NCBI GenBank assembly: GCA_903921205.1
Contig: CAIXPF010000090.1
Span: 1-33,456, forward strand
Direction: 5' to 3'
DNA from: an uncultured Acidimicrobiia bacterium
Lineage (GTDB): Bacteria > Actinomycetota > Acidimicrobiia > Acidimicrobiales > CAIXPF01
DNA length: 33,456 nt
Below are positions 1-9,244 of this stretch, piece by piece (the stretch's first letter is position 1; each line of letters opens with the position of its first letter). Position numbers and translations under genes: made by a program. The notes beneath the pieces were generated by a model. It was given only the letters and a program-made list of their open reading frames with translations. It searched no databases and was not told where the DNA came from.

Positions 1-531
1 CCCGGTCTCGGCCTTCTTCACGTCGTAGTCGGCGGCCTGGATCAGCTTCAGCAGGATGTTCTCGACGTCCTCACCGACGTAGCCGGCCTCGGTCAACGCT
101 GTGGCGTCAGCGATGGCGAAGGGCACGTTCAGCATGCGGGCCAGGGTCTGCGCCAGAAGGGTCTTGCCGCAACCGGTCGGGCCGATGAGCAGGATGTTCG
201 ACTTCTGCAGCTCGACGTCGTCAGAGTTCGTTGCCCCGAACTGGACCCGCTTGTAGTGGTTGTAGACGGCGACGCTGAGGATCTTCTTGGCGTGGTCCTG
301 ACCGATGATGTAGTCGTTCAGGAAGGTGAAGATCTCACGGGGCTTCGGCAGTTCGTCGAAGCGGACCTCGGACTGGGCCGACAGCTCTTCCTCGATGATC
401 TCGTTGCACAGCTCGATGCACTCATCGCAGATGTAGACCCCAGGGCCCGCGATCAGCTTCTTGACCTGCTTCTGCGACTTGCCGCAGAACGAGCACTTGA
501 GTAGCTCCGTGCCCTCGCCGAACTTGGCCAC
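1..531 (-). CDS. clpX: ATP-dependent Clp protease ATP-binding subunit ClpX, N-terminal part (cut by window edge)
   Basis: AAA+ unfoldase that feeds substrates to the ClpP peptidase in the cytoplasm. The first 177 codons are visible; the gene continues beyond base 1. Reading the minus strand from GTG at 531 gives an N-terminal zinc-binding domain with CxxC pairs at residues 13/16 and 35/38, then IIGQ at about 75-78, a Walker A motif GPTGCGKT at 117-124 and the pore-loop GYVG at 150-153. All are ClpX hallmarks. The GTG is preceded by a purine-rich GAGGAGA about 8-10 bases upstream, which supports this start. It lies 57 bases after clpP in the order tig-clpP-clpX, so cotranscription is likely. 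Identification is secure; only the truncation is a limit. Confidence 0.97.
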   Translation of the reverse strand, partial: MAKFGEGTELLKCSFCGKSQKQVKKLIAGPGVYICDECIELCNEIIEEELSAQSEVRFDELPKPREIFTFLNDYIIGQDHAKKILSVAVYNHYKRVQFGATNSDDVELQKSNILLIGPTGCGKTLLAQTLARMLNVPFAIADATALTEAGYVGEDVENILLKLIQAADYDVKKAETG

Positions 532-554
532 CCCGGTCGTCTCCTCGTCCCTCT

Positions 555-580
555 GTCGGCCCGAAGGCCTCTCCCCCGAC
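555..580 (-). other. Intercistronic hairpin between clpP and clpX
   Basis: On the minus strand the clpP-clpX gap holds GGCCTTCGGGCC (558-569), a short stem closed by a C(UUCG)G tetraloop. A second way of folding pairs GTCGG with CCGAC at the outer edges (555-559 with 576-580). No T-tract follows, so this is more likely an mRNA stability or processing element than a full terminator. The fold is inferred from sequence only. Confidence 0.4.
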
Positions 581-588
581 GCTCCGCC

Positions 589-1272
589 TCAGCGGATCGG
601 ACCGGTCCGGTCCACCAGTTCACGCGACGAGAGGATCTCGTCGACGATGCCGTACTCCTTGGCCATCTCGGCCGTCATGACGAAGTCACGATCGGTGTCC
701 TTGGCGATGCGCTCCACCGGCTGGCCGGTGTGGTGCGAGAGGATGCCCTCGAGCTGGGCCTTGAGCCGCATGATCTCCGAGGCGACGATCTCGATGTCGG
801 TCGCCTGGGCGTAGCCGGACTGACCGTGAGGCTGGTGGATGATGACCCGTGAGTGCGGCAACGCCATCCGCTTGCCCTTGGACCCTGCGGCGAGCAGCAC
901 CGCAGCCGCAGAGGCCGCCTGGCCGAAGCAGATCGTCGAGACCTCGGGACGGATGTACATCATCGTGTCGTAGATGGCGAACATCGCGTTGATGTCGCCC
1001 CCGGGGCTGTTGATGTAGATGTTGATGTCCTTGTCGGGGTTCTCCGACTCGAGGTGCAGCAACTGCGCACAGACCAGGTTGCCGATCGTGTCGTCGATCG
1101 GCGTGCCCAGGAAGATGATGGATTCCTTGAGCAGACGGGAGTAGAGGTCGAACGCACGCTCGCCCCGGTTCGTCTGCTCGACGACCGTCGGGACCAGGTA
1201 GTTCATCATCCGCACATCGCGCTCGCTGCGGATCGCGACCTCTGCGAGACGGGCTCCCGGTTGCTTGGTCAC
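589..1272 (-). CDS. clpP: ATP-dependent Clp protease proteolytic subunit ClpP
   Basis: Serine peptidase that forms the double-heptamer barrel used by ClpX (or ClpC). The 227-residue product has the family core [10 protein letters not shown] at residues 24-33, catalytic Ser121 in GQAASAAA and His146 in VIIHQPHG, which are 25 residues apart as in E. coli ClpP. The catalytic Asp lies in the DTDRD stretch at 192-196. The chosen GTG at 1272 overlaps the tig stop codon as GTGA, which suggests translational coupling. An internal ATG pair (residues 22-23) just before NYLVP could be the start of the mature or alternative form. Actinobacteria often carry two clpP genes; only one is in this window. Confidence 0.97.
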   Translation of the reverse strand: MTKQPGARLAEVAIRSERDVRMMNYLVPTVVEQTNRGERAFDLYSRLLKESIIFLGTPIDDTIGNLVCAQLLHLESENPDKDINIYINSPGGDINAMFAIYDTMMYIRPEVSTICFGQAASAAAVLLAAGSKGKRMALPHSRVIIHQPHGQSGYAQATDIEIVASEIMRLKAQLEGILSHHTGQPVERIAKDTDRDFVMTAEMAKEYGIVDEILSSRELVDRTGPIR

Positions 1273-2654
1273 TCTGCGTCCTCCCCCGGTGCGCCCGGGT
1301 TGTCGTGCTCAGCGGCGTCTGTATCGGCATCGTCGGCGTCGGCCGACAGTTCGAGCGAGGCACGATCGACGACGTTTCCGTCTTCGTCAACGATCTCGAC
1401 CTGCTTGAGCAGCCAGTCGAGCGCCTTGGCCTTCTTGACATCCGAGCGTACAGCCAGCATCTGCCCGGCGCGCTCGAAGTTCACCCGGATCTCCTCGGCA
1501 TCGACACCGAATCGACGGGACAACTCGGCGAAGTGCTGCTCGAGATCCTCGCCGTTCACCTCGTGGCCCTCGGCCTCGGCCACGGCCCGCAGCGCCAGGT
1601 CGACCTTGACCGCTTCCTCGGAAGCGGTGCGCTGTTCGGCGACGAGGTCCTCGGCGGACTGCCCGGTCAGCTGCAGGTAGCGACCGAGGTCCATCCCCTG
1701 GGAACGCATCCGGCTGTCGAGGTTGTTGATCCGGGCCGACAGCTCGTTCTGCACCAGCGCCGGCGGAACGTCCTCGGTGATGAGGGCGATCAGCGCCTCG
1801 GCGGTTTTCTGCTGCAGCGCCATGTTGGCGGCCACCAGCTTCTGGCGGGCCTGCTGCTCACGGAAGGCGGTGCGCATCGCCTCGACGGTGGCGTACTCGG
1901 AGACCTCGGCCACCCAGGCGTCGGTGAGCTCGGGCAGGACCCGGCCACGCACCTCGTGCACCTCGATGGTGAACTGCAGGGGGGCCTCGCCCTCCTCGGG
2001 GTGCTGCGCGTCGAAGGTCAGCTGCGCACCGGCACTCGCACCGCGCAGGTTCTCGTCGATCTCGGGCACCACACCGCCGCTACCGACCTCGTACGCGTAG
2101 TCGGAAGCGGTGAGCCCCTCGACGGCCTCGCCGTCCTGAGAGCCGGCGATGTCGATGAGGACCTGGTCGCCGTCCTCGGCGGGGCGATCGGTCACCTCGT
2201 AGTCGGCGTGTTGGGTCTGCAGTCGCTCGACGCGGGCGTCGACATCGGCTTCGTCCACCGCCGGCGAGGGGATGACGACGCGTAGGTCGCGGTACCCCTC
2301 GAGCGTCAGCAGCGGCCGAGTCTCGACGACGGCCTCGAAGGAGACCCCGCCCTCCTCGGCGCCCGAGATGATCTCGAGTTCCGGAGCGGCGATGGCGTCG
2401 ACCTCGTGGTTCTTCACCGCCTCGGCGTAGTACTCGGGCAGGGACTCCCGAAGGGCGTCCTGCCGGGCTGCACCGATCCCGAGCCGGGCTTCGAGCACCT
2501 TGCGGGGCGCCTTCCCCGGCCGGAACCCCGGCAACCGGACCTGCTTGGCCATTCGACGGAAGGCTTCGTCGACCTGATGGTCGATCTCGGAGGCCTCCAC
2601 CTCGATGAGCAACTTGACCTTGTTTCCCTCGAGGGTTTCCACCGTGCTCTTCAC
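1269..2654 (-). CDS. tig: Trigger factor, ribosome-associated chaperone and peptidyl-prolyl isomerase
   Basis: Binds the ribosome exit tunnel and shields nascent chains. From GTG at 2654 the product is 461 residues, normal for the family. The ribosome-docking signature GFRPGKAP lies at residues 43-50, followed by the FKBP-like PPIase domain (about 150-245) and the helical substrate-binding C-terminal domain. It ends in a strongly acidic tail rich in Asp, Glu and Ala. The open frame extends further upstream, but the extension runs back across the tRNA-Pro locus and does not resemble trigger factor. The GTG has no ribosome-binding site but sits 9 bases after a TACACT hexamer, so the mRNA is probably leaderless or nearly so. 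First gene of tig-clpP-clpX. Confidence 0.96.
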   Translation of the reverse strand: MKSTVETLEGNKVKLLIEVEASEIDHQVDEAFRRMAKQVRLPGFRPGKAPRKVLEARLGIGAARQDALRESLPEYYAEAVKNHEVDAIAAPELEIISGAEEGGVSFEAVVETRPLLTLEGYRDLRVVIPSPAVDEADVDARVERLQTQHADYEVTDRPAEDGDQVLIDIAGSQDGEAVEGLTASDYAYEVGSGGVVPEIDENLRGASAGAQLTFDAQHPEEGEAPLQFTIEVHEVRGRVLPELTDAWVAEVSEYATVEAMRTAFREQQARQKLVAANMALQQKTAEALIALITEDVPPALVQNELSARINNLDSRMRSQGMDLGRYLQLTGQSAEDLVAEQRTASEEAVKVDLALRAVAEAEGHEVNGEDLEQHFAELSRRFGVDAEEIRVNFERAGQMLAVRSDVKKAKALDWLLKQVEIVDEDGNVVDRASLELSADADDADTDAAEHDNPGAPGEDAE

Positions 2655-2663
2655 AGGGGAGGC

Positions 2664-2669
2664 AGTGTA
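2664..2669 (-). promoter_or_regulatory. -10 element of tig, leaderless type
   Basis: TACACT on the minus strand, 9 bases before the tig GTG. Transcription should start within a few bases of the start codon. No clear -35 is visible; the 6-mer at 17-bp spacing does not resemble TTGACA. Confidence 0.6.
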
Positions 2670-2753
2670 GTGATCGGACCCGGGGTAGCGGGACATGCGG
2701 AGCGCCGGCAGCCGATGGGCCTCGGCGGGCCCATCAGCGACGACCGGGGGCGC

Positions 2754-2759
2754 TAGCGT
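2754..2759 (+). promoter_or_regulatory. -10 element of tRNA-Pro
   Basis: TAGCGT, 11 bases before the first base of tRNA-Pro. The same hexamer precedes two leaderless protein genes in this window (10913 and 17181), which supports its reading as a vegetative -10 box. It is divergent from the tig promoter. Confidence 0.55.
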
Positions 2760-2770
2760 GGGAGTCCGAA

Positions 2771-2844
2771 CGGGGAGTAGCGCAGCCAGGTAGCGCACCT
2801 GCTTTGGGAGCAGGCGGTCGGGAGTTCGAATCTCCCCTCCCCGA
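2771..2844 (+). tRNA. tRNA-Pro, anticodon UGG
   Basis: A full cloverleaf can be folded. The acceptor stem CGGGGAG pairs with CTCCCCG (2837-2843), with discriminator A at 2844. The anticodon arm is CCTGC-TTTGGGA-GCAGG with anticodon TGG, which reads proline codons. The T arm is GGGAG-TTCGAAT-CTCCC. The D loop contains the AGCGCAGCCAGGTAGCGCA pattern. The 3' CCA is not encoded. It is 74 nt long. Confidence 0.95.
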
Positions 2845-2864
2845 CGGCATCGGCGGCGATGCCG
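2845..2864 (+). terminator. Hairpin after tRNA-Pro, probable terminator or processing signal
   Basis: CGGCATCG and CGATGCCG form a perfect 8-bp stem with a GCGG loop, starting one base after the tRNA. There is no following T-run, so termination without U-tract, or 3' processing, is inferred. From here to base 3054 (about 190 bases) I see no gene or clear signal. Confidence 0.45.
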
Positions 2865-3054
2865 ACGGGGTGCCCGCGCCCCCCGGCAGCGATCATTGCG
2901 CCGCAGGGACCACCGGATAAGGTGCACCGCCTGACCTCGTCGGGACGACCGTCGGATGTTGTGGCCGAGGGAGAGACAGCTCTCCGTACCGGTCCACCAC
3001 GCGGCGGACATCGAGGCACTCGACGGAGACCGAGCAGCGAGCACCCCATGGCGA

Positions 3055-3086
3055 TTGACCACCACCAGCGTCCGCTTACCTACGAT
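3055..3086 (+). promoter_or_regulatory. Promoter of the P-loop GTPase gene
   Basis: TTGACC (3055-3060) and TACGAT (3081-3086) are separated by 20 bp, longer than the usual 17-18. A start near 3093 would give a leader of about 26 nt holding GGAGG at 3102-3106 before the GTG at 3119. Unlike most promoters in the window it has a recognisable -35 box. Confidence 0.45.
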
Positions 3087-3118
3087 GAGTGCGTGCCGCC
3101 CGGAGGTCCCCGCCCGCT

Positions 3119-4972
3119 GTGACCGCATCGACGCTTCACTGGCGAGAGCAGCTGCTGCCCGGGCCGTCCTCGTCGGACGGCTATCGGACGGTGCTGATGG
3201 TCGGCACCACCGGGGCCGGCAAGACCACCCTGATCCGCCAGCTCATCGGCACCGACCCCGCAACCGAACCGTTCCCGGCGACCTCGACCTTCAAGACCAC
3301 GACCGCCGAGACCGAGATCCTCTGTGCGCCGGGCGACTTCTACGCCGTCGCGGTCTTTGCCGAGCGGATCAAGGTCAGGGCCGAGATCGAGGACTGTGTC
3401 GTCGCCGCCGCGGCCGCACTGGCCGAGGGCCGGCCCCACGACGTCGCCCGTGACGCCCTCGCCGCCCACACCGACGAGCGTCTGCGGCTCGAGTACGTAC
3501 TGGGCGCCGACTGGCTCGACGCCGCGGTGTCCACCATCGAGTCGGTGCTGCGCCACCGGCCGGCGGCGGGCCTCGACGAGGTCGCCGAGCGGGTCCGGAC
3601 CGAGCCGACCCTGCGGGCCCTGGTGGACCACCTGCTCGCCGATGTCGCCGCCCGGTTCACCACCTTGCGGTTCGGGCAGCTGCTCACCGACGACGACGAG
3701 AGCTGGCCGCGGTGCTGGCAGTTCACGACCGATGAGCGTGCCACGCTGTTCTCGGCCATCCGGCGGCTCGCCGGCAACGAACGGGGCAGCCACGGCACCC
3801 TGCTGTCGCCGATGGTCGAAGCGCTGCGGGTCCGCGGCCCCTTGCATCCGACCTGGGCGAGCGAGATCCCGTACCTGATGGCGGTGGACACCGAAGGGCT
3901 GGGCCACGTGCCGCTCACCGCGGCGTCGCTCCCTCTTGCGGTCATCGAGCAGCTGGAACGGGCCGACCGGATCATCCTCGTCGACGACGCCACCCACCCG
4001 ATGCAGGCGGCCCCGCTGGCGGCGCTGCGGCAGCTGGTCATGGCGGGACACCTCGACAAGCTTGCACTGTGTTTCACCCACGCCGACGGGGTGATCGGGC
4101 CGAACATCGTGACCACGGAGGACCGGGACTCGCTGCTGCGCCGTTCGGTCAACCAGGCCGTGCTGTCGCTGCGCGACGACCTCGGTGAGACGGCCTGGCG
4201 GGCGCTGGCCCACCAGCTCGACGAGCACCACTTCGTGCTCGGCCAGCTCGACCAGCGTCTGGACAGCCGCAACCCCGCGCAGACCGTGGTGATCGCCGAA
4301 CTGCACCGCCTGCTCGGGTGGCTGCGCAAGGAGCGCGTCACCATCGACACGTCCTCGTTGCGGCCGGTGTACCGCCTCAACGACCTGCGCTCCCGCCTGT
4401 TGTCGGTCGCCGAAGCCTTCGCGACCGCCTGGCCGGAGATGTTGGCCAGGACCCACTGGCGTCAGGTGCAGGCCCTCTGCCGGCGGATCGCCGACGGCGG
4501 CGACGGCTATGCCGACCTGCAACCGGTGGCCCAGCTCACGGCGTCGGTGCTCGACGCCATCCGTGACTTCGTCGAGCGGCCGATCCGCTGGACCGACGTC
4601 GTGCCGGCCGACGATCAGCAGCTGGCGTTGTTCGACGGGTTCCTCCGGACGGTGACCGGCGAGGTGCTCGAGGCGTGCCGCAACGAGCTGGCCGGCGCGC
4701 ACCGGGCGGACTGGGAGCACGCCAGCACCCAGGTCGGCATGGCGACCGCGGCGCAGCGCGTGGCCGCGCTGGCCACGACGGTGTTCTCGACACTCACCCG
4801 GGTTGGCACCGACGGCACGTCGCTGGTGGAGGACGTGACCGAGCTGGTGCGCCGGGCCGCGCTGCAGTCCGGCTTCGACATCGGAGACGTGGTGCGGCCG
4901 GCCGGGAACGTGTTCGGGCAGACCCTCAAGCCGGTGCGCCGGCCCGGACTCGCGCACCATCGCGGGTTCTGA
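3119..4972 (+). CDS. P-loop GTPase-like protein of unknown function with a long internal insert
   Basis: Not a family I can name. From GTG at 3119 (GGAGG 12 bases upstream; an in-frame GTG at 3089 is the alternative) the product is 617 residues. A P-loop GTTGAGKT lies at residues 29-36, a Thr-rich stretch that may serve as switch I (TSTFKTTT) at about 54-61, DTEG (DxxG) at 257-260 and THAD at 320-323 in the place of NKxD. About 195 mostly helical residues separate the putative switch I from DxxG. No signal peptide or membrane segment is evident, so it is probably cytoplasmic. The C-terminal half is helical with Arg- and Leu-rich stretches. It stands alone between two tRNAs with its own promoter. 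GTP binding is inferred from motif order only; a general P-loop NTPase is possible. Confidence 0.8.
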   Translation: MTASTLHWREQLLPGPSSSDGYRTVLMVGTTGAGKTTLIRQLIGTDPATEPFPATSTFKTTTAETEILCAPGDFYAVAVFAERIKVRAEIEDCVVAAAAALAEGRPHDVARDALAAHTDERLRLEYVLGADWLDAAVSTIESVLRHRPAAGLDEVAERVRTEPTLRALVDHLLADVAARFTTLRFGQLLTDDDESWPRCWQFTTDERATLFSAIRRLAGNERGSHGTLLSPMVEALRVRGPLHPTWASEIPYLMAVDTEGLGHVPLTAASLPLAVIEQLERADRIILVDDATHPMQAAPLAALRQLVMAGHLDKLALCFTHADGVIGPNIVTTEDRDSLLRRSVNQAVLSLRDDLGETAWRALAHQLDEHHFVLGQLDQRLDSRNPAQTVVIAELHRLLGWLRKERVTIDTSSLRPVYRLNDLRSRLLSVAEAFATAWPEMLARTHWRQVQALCRRIADGGDGYADLQPVAQLTASVLDAIRDFVERPIRWTDVVPADDQQLALFDGFLRTVTGEVLEACRNELAGAHRADWEHASTQVGMATAAQRVAALATTVFSTLTRVGTDGTSLVEDVTELVRRAALQSGFDIGDVVRPAGNVFGQTLKPVRRPGLAHHRGF

Positions 4973-4995
4973 GCCGAGCTCCGGGCCTGTGGCTC

Positions 4996-5017
4996 CGGTA
5001 GCGGTGCGGTAGCGGTG
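4996..5017 (+). repeat. Two tandem 11-bp repeats before tRNA-Gly
   Basis: CGGTAGCGGTG is repeated twice head to tail, ending 17 bases before the -10 box of tRNA-Gly, so it covers the -35 area. Function unknown. Confidence 0.6.
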
Positions 5018-5034
5018 CGGCCCCCGTCCTCCGA

Positions 5035-5040
5035 TAGGCT
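5035..5040 (+). promoter_or_regulatory. -10 element of tRNA-Gly
   Basis: TAGGCT lies 10 bases before the tRNA and matches TAnnnT. The position relative to the mature 5' end mirrors tRNA-Pro. Confidence 0.5.
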
Positions 5041-5050
5041 GGCGGGCGCT

Positions 5051-5121
5051 GCGGGTGTAGCTCAATGGCAGAGCTCCAGCCTTCCAAGCTGGCCATGCGG
5101 GTTCGATTCCCGTCACCCGCT
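5051..5121 (+). tRNA. tRNA-Gly, anticodon UCC
   Basis: Acceptor stem GCGGGTG pairs with CACCCGC (5114-5120), discriminator T. The anticodon arm CCAGC-CTTCCAA-GCTGG carries TCC. The T loop is GGTTCGATTCC. It is 71 nt long, typical for bacterial tRNA-Gly, with no encoded CCA. Confidence 0.95.
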
Positions 5122-5130
5122 CCCCAGAAC

Positions 5131-5167
5131 GCCCTGGTCGGACACCACGTCGGACCGGGGCTTCTTC
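5131..5167 (+). terminator. Intrinsic terminator of tRNA-Gly
   Basis: GCCCTGGTC (5131-5139) pairs with GACCGGGGC (5153-5161) over nine positions with one T-G wobble and a 13-base loop, followed by TTCTTC. It is the best terminator in the window. It lies just outside the stop of the convergent FG-GAP gene and could serve both strands in part. Confidence 0.65.
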
Positions 5168-5187
5168 GTGCGTGGCGCAGCTCGGAC

Positions 5188-8100
5188 TCAGTCGTCGTCG
5201 ATCACCGTGACCGTCGCCCGGTCATCGGCGACGGTGGCCCCGACCACATCGCTCAGCACCAGCTCGAAGGATTCGTCGGATTCGTCGATGCGGTCGCCGC
5301 GCACCAGCAGCGTGACCGTCCGCTTCGTCGCACCGGCGGGGAAACTCACCCGGACAGCGGCTTTGGGCACGAAATCGGTCCCCGCCGCGGCCGTTCCCGC
5401 GACGGTACGCACCACGAAACTCCCCGCCGCCGGTGCCGGCACCGAGAACAGCACCGGCACCACGACCCGCCTCGTCGAGCCGGACGGACCCTCGACCACC
5501 CGCACATCGCCCGCCGCCAGGGCCGGCACCGGGGACCCGACCGGCACGGTGATCTCCGACGCAGCCACCGCACGCGCCCCCCGATCGTCGGTGACGGTCA
5601 ACGTCACCAGGTACGTGCCCGCTCGGGCGAAGCTGTGCTCCACCGTCGGGCCGGTCGCTGTCGTGGCGTCGCCGAAGTCCCAGACCGCCCCGGCGAGCAC
5701 ACCATCGGGATCGCTCGACGCGGAACCGTCGACACGCACCGACAGCGGCGACCCGGGGACGGTCGAGCGCTGCAACCTGGCCACCGGCGGCCGGTTCTTG
5801 CTCGTGCCGTCCCGCGGGCTCTCGGGTGGGCCCTCCCCCACCGGTGCCGTGGTGGAACGGGTGAGGAACAGCTTGTCGAGCAACAGCCCGTCCTCCGCGA
5901 GCCAGACATCGATGGCGTGCTCGCCCGGCGCGGGCACGACCAGGACAGCCGACCGACCGTCGAGGGTGCTGCGGGTCCAGCCGAAGGTCGCCCCGGCCGG
6001 ACGGCTGATCCGGTCCGAACCGGCGAGCGGCTGCCCGTCGAGACCGATGTGCACCACGTTGGCGTTGGCGTCGGGCGCCCTCAGCCGCAGCCACAGCCGG
6101 TAGATGCCGGGCGCGCTGAAGCGCGCCCGGTAATGCAACGATGCCGTACCGTTCGGTACGGTCGAGGCGTTGAGGCCGCGGTCGGGCAGCGCAGCCATCG
6201 CCACCCCTCCGGCGGCCCCCGCCGAAGCGACCGGCGACCAGGTGTGTACCGAGGAGCCCACATCGGACGCGTGGAAGTGCTCGGCCTCGATCGACAACGA
6301 ACCGCCGAGCTCGACAAAGGTGTCCGTACCGGCTGGACGCGGACCCCCGCTCCAAGCCCCCGCCATCGCCTCGGCCCCGTTACGGGTCGAGACCGATACC
6401 ACCGATCCTGACGCCACCGAACCTGTTGGTACCACGTCGATACCAGCTGGTATGGCAGCGTCGGCGGTCTCGACGTAGAGCTGGAGGTGACGGGCGACAC
6501 CGGCCGGCCCGGGCAGGGAGACGCGCACGGTTCCGGCGGCGAACAGCCACGGATCGAAATCGGCTGCCGGGACGAACTGGCGGGCCAGACCCGAGGCCAC
6601 AGCTGCGCCGTGCTCGTCGACCTCCGCCACCCGCAACGAGCCCGGATCGAACCGGCCGGTACGGCCGACGGCCGCCAGCGCATCCGACACGTCGACCCCG
6701 ACCTCGACCCGCACGGTCTCCGCCGAGGGCGCACCCGCCGGGACGAGCACGTTCACCCGCAGCCGGTGCGACGGCTCCAGCCACGGCGAGGCTGCCTCGC
6801 GCAACCCCAGGTTCTCGTGGACGACCACGTTGTTGTGGTTCCAGCCGATGGTGAACACGTCGAGATCGCCGTCGCCGTCGAGATCGGCGAGCTGCATCCC
6901 GTCGTGGTACTCCTCGTCCCGGCTCAACACGTGCGACGCCCACTGCCCGCCACGGCCGTCGACGTTCTCGAGCACCCGGCCCGTGCCGTGGCCGGCGTCG
7001 GCAACATCGTGCTCGCCCACCACCGCATCGAGGTCGCCGTCACCGTCGAGATCGGCCACGTCGAGGCTGAGCAACGGATACGGACCACCCGAGGCCATCA
7101 CGTGACGCACCCACAGACCTGCAGGGTCCACGGGCTGTTCGAACCAGACCACCGAGTTCGCCGGGTCGTTCTCGTGGGTCACCACTGCGTCGAGCCGGCC
7201 GTCGCCGTTGACGTCGGCAGCCACCACCCGGTCGGGCAGCGCCACCGACCCCGGGTCGGCCGCGTCACGGCAGCAGGCGGTCGGGGCGTGCAGATCGACA
7301 CGGACCCAGCGGTCCTCGCCGTCGTTGCGCAGCCACAGGTGGCCCTCGAGCAGGTCGGGATCGCCATCACGGTCGACGTCGGCGAAGGCGATCTGCTCGC
7401 CCTGGGACACCGGGCTCGGACGGTCGAGCATCCAGGTGGCCGACGACGGGTACGCCGGGACGACGAGACGGTTCAGCCCGGCCGCCGCCTCGTGCCAGGA
7501 CAGCCAGACCTCGATCGGACCGCCGGGCCGGGTCCGCCCGATCGCCACGCCCTGCAGGAATCGGCCATCGGGTGAGGCCGGCTCGATGTCGGCGGACACG
7601 ACGAAGTGACCGCTGCCGTCGTTCGCGGCCCAGGCGAAGCGGTGGCCCTCGCCGTCGCTGCCCGCTCCCCGGGTGCCGAACAGGTCGAGGTCGCCGTCCT
7701 CGTCGAAGTCGGCCACCGCGACGACATCGGTGAGTGGATCGCCCACGACATGCGCCGGCCACGGGTCATACGAGCCGCGGTTCTCGTACCACTGGGCACC
7801 GGTGACCAGATCGGCGTCGCCGTCACCGTCGAGATCGCCGTGGCGGATGAACAGCGACGGGCCCGTACGGGTGCCGACCACCCGACGGGCCCAATGGTCC
7901 AACGGCCGGGGCCGCAACAGGTTGCGATAGACGGCGATGCCCGGCGATCCGTCGTCGAAGGGCTTGCTCACCACCTCGAGGTCGCCGTCGGCATCGACAT
8001 CGACCAGCCTCGACTCGTGGTTGTCGACACCGTCGGAGAACCGCTCGACGCTGAACCCACCCGTCCCGTCCCCGAGCAGGACCACCGCCCGGGCCGCTCC

Positions 8101-9201
8101 CGGCGCGCCGAGGGCCATCTCGGCGGCGAAGACATCGAGCCGGCCGTCGAGATCGACGTCGCCGACGTCGAGGCTGTGACCGTGACGCCAAGGACCGGGC
8201 AGTTCCGCGGTGAGCAGGCTGGTGCCCACCCACGCCGAGCCCGACCAGCGGTGCAGCGTCAGGCCGGCGTCGCCGTCGCCGGAGGACGTGACGATCTCAG
8301 GGCGACTGCCGGGCACGAACTGACCGACGACGACCCGGCCCAGGGTGAACCCGGGGTCGAACGCCTCGAAGGACCACCCCGTGTCGTTGCGCCGGAGCCA
8401 GCCGCCGGTGAGCACGATGTCGTCACGACCGTCGACGTCGACGTCGCCGATCGTCAAACCCTCGCCGGGGGTGCTGCCGTCGTACACCCGGGTGACCGGC
8501 CAGGGAACGACCGTCGGATCGGCCGGCACCGTCGCCACGAACACGTCGTCGATCCGGCTGCCGGGGGCACCCTGGTTCCAGAACGCCAGGTCCCGGCGAC
8601 CGTCGCCATCGAAATCGCCGAAACCGAGGTCGTGATGCTGCGGCTCGGCGGTGACCACGATCTCCAGCCGGGGCCACGCTGCGCCCCATCCGGACGGGCC
8701 CGGGTTCCGCCACCACCACACCGAGCTCGACGTGTGATCGCCGGCCAGCACCACGTCGAGGTAGCCGTCGCCGTCGACATCGGCCGCGGTGCCCCCGGCG
8801 TCGAGCGGCAGGGACGCCGGTTCCACCACCGACATCTGCCAACCGGCGTCACCGAGGCGGTACCACGCCAGGGCGTTCGGACCGCCACGGGCCCCGATCA
8901 TGAACTCGCCGCGCCCGTCACCGTCGAAGTCGCCGTCGACGAGCGTCGTCTGGGCGAACGGACCCGGCGGCAGGGGCAGCTCGCCCGACGCGGTGTCGAG
9001 CCGCTCCCAGGCCATCCGGCCCGACGTGGCCCCCGTTGCCGGCGCCGTTCCCGCAGGTACGGTCGACGACGCAGCGGCCGGGCCGGGCGGCCACGCCGGG
9101 AGCGAGCCGGCGGTGGCCGGTTCGACGAGGACGGCAGCCAGGCACGCGAGCACGGCGAAGAGCAACGCCATTGCACCGGCACGATCCCTGACCGGTCCCA
9201 T
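5188..9201 (-). CDS. Secreted FG-GAP/VCBS-repeat protein with PKD and Calx-beta domains
   Basis: Large exported protein of 1337 residues from ATG at 9201. The N-terminus has a short charged stretch, a hydrophobic core (about residues 10-26) and an Ala-rich end (ATA-GS) fitting a Sec signal peptide. Residues about 60-790 hold twelve well-kept calcium-loop motifs of the DxDxDG type (for example DFDGDGR, DVDGDGY, DLDGDGD) and one degenerate one, each followed by a hydrophobic strand. This is the FG-GAP/VCBS beta-propeller pattern. Then come a beta-rich linker, a carbohydrate-binding-like segment (about 960-1120), a PKD domain with WDFGD, and a C-terminal Calx-beta domain ending VTVIDDD. I see no catalytic motif and no LPxTG, GlyGly-CTERM or type IX signal. 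It is probably a calcium-dependent surface or matrix adhesin. It follows the GDT1-type transporter by 43 bases, probably in one operon. Confidence 0.9.
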   Translation of the reverse strand: MGPVRDRAGAMALLFAVLACLAAVLVEPATAGSLPAWPPGPAAASSTVPAGTAPATGATSGRMAWERLDTASGELPLPPGPFAQTTLVDGDFDGDGRGEFMIGARGGPNALAWYRLGDAGWQMSVVEPASLPLDAGGTAADVDGDGYLDVVLAGDHTSSSVWWWRNPGPSGWGAAWPRLEIVVTAEPQHHDLGFGDFDGDGRRDLAFWNQGAPGSRIDDVFVATVPADPTVVPWPVTRVYDGSTPGEGLTIGDVDVDGRDDIVLTGGWLRRNDTGWSFEAFDPGFTLGRVVVGQFVPGSRPEIVTSSGDGDAGLTLHRWSGSAWVGTSLLTAELPGPWRHGHSLDVGDVDLDGRLDVFAAEMALGAPGAARAVVLLGDGTGGFSVERFSDGVDNHESRLVDVDADGDLEVVSKPFDDGSPGIAVYRNLLRPRPLDHWARRVVGTRTGPSLFIRHGDLDGDGDADLVTGAQWYENRGSYDPWPAHVVGDPLTDVVAVADFDEDGDLDLFGTRGAGSDGEGHRFAWAANDGSGHFVVSADIEPASPDGRFLQGVAIGRTRPGGPIEVWLSWHEAAAGLNRLVVPAYPSSATWMLDRPSPVSQGEQIAFADVDRDGDPDLLEGHLWLRNDGEDRWVRVDLHAPTACCRDAADPGSVALPDRVVAADVNGDGRLDAVVTHENDPANSVVWFEQPVDPAGLWVRHVMASGGPYPLLSLDVADLDGDGDLDAVVGEHDVADAGHGTGRVLENVDGRGGQWASHVLSRDEEYHDGMQLADLDGDGDLDVFTIGWNHNNVVVHENLGLREAASPWLEPSHRLRVNVLVPAGAPSAETVRVEVGVDVSDALAAVGRTGRFDPGSLRVAEVDEHGAAVASGLARQFVPAADFDPWLFAAGTVRVSLPGPAGVARHLQLYVETADAAIPAGIDVVPTGSVASGSVVSVSTRNGAEAMAGAWSGGPRPAGTDTFVELGGSLSIEAEHFHASDVGSSVHTWSPVASAGAAGGVAMAALPDRGLNASTVPNGTASLHYRARFSAPGIYRLWLRLRAPDANANVVHIGLDGQPLAGSDRISRPAGATFGWTRSTLDGRSAVLVVPAPGEHAIDVWLAEDGLLLDKLFLTRSTTAPVGEGPPESPRDGTSKNRPPVARLQRSTVPGSPLSVRVDGSASSDPDGVLAGAVWDFGDATTATGPTVEHSFARAGTYLVTLTVTDDRGARAVAASEITVPVGSPVPALAAGDVRVVEGPSGSTRRVVVPVLFSVPAPAAGSFVVRTVAGTAAAGTDFVPKAAVRVSFPAGATKRTVTLLVRGDRIDESDESFELVLSDVVGATVADDRATVTVIDDD

Positions 9202-9244
9202 CCGCCATCCGCCCACTCGAGTCCGGCCCACGCCGGTCCGGGGC

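Noticed and set aside
2753-3049. Small minus-strand open frame across tRNA-Pro
   Set aside because: The segment reading EGRFELPTACSQSR is the known false protein produced by translating the opposite strand of tRNA-Pro.
3080-5116. Long open frame on the minus strand opposite the GTPase gene
   Set aside because: Its translation is Arg-, Gly- and Val-rich without family motifs and spans a tRNA. It is an antisense shadow common in GC-rich DNA.
6144-6161. Perfect inverted repeat CCGTACCGTTCGGTACGG
   Set aside because: It lies inside a coding region. A manual count of CGTACC/GGTACG words in the window is close to that expected from base composition, so I do not treat it as a special element.
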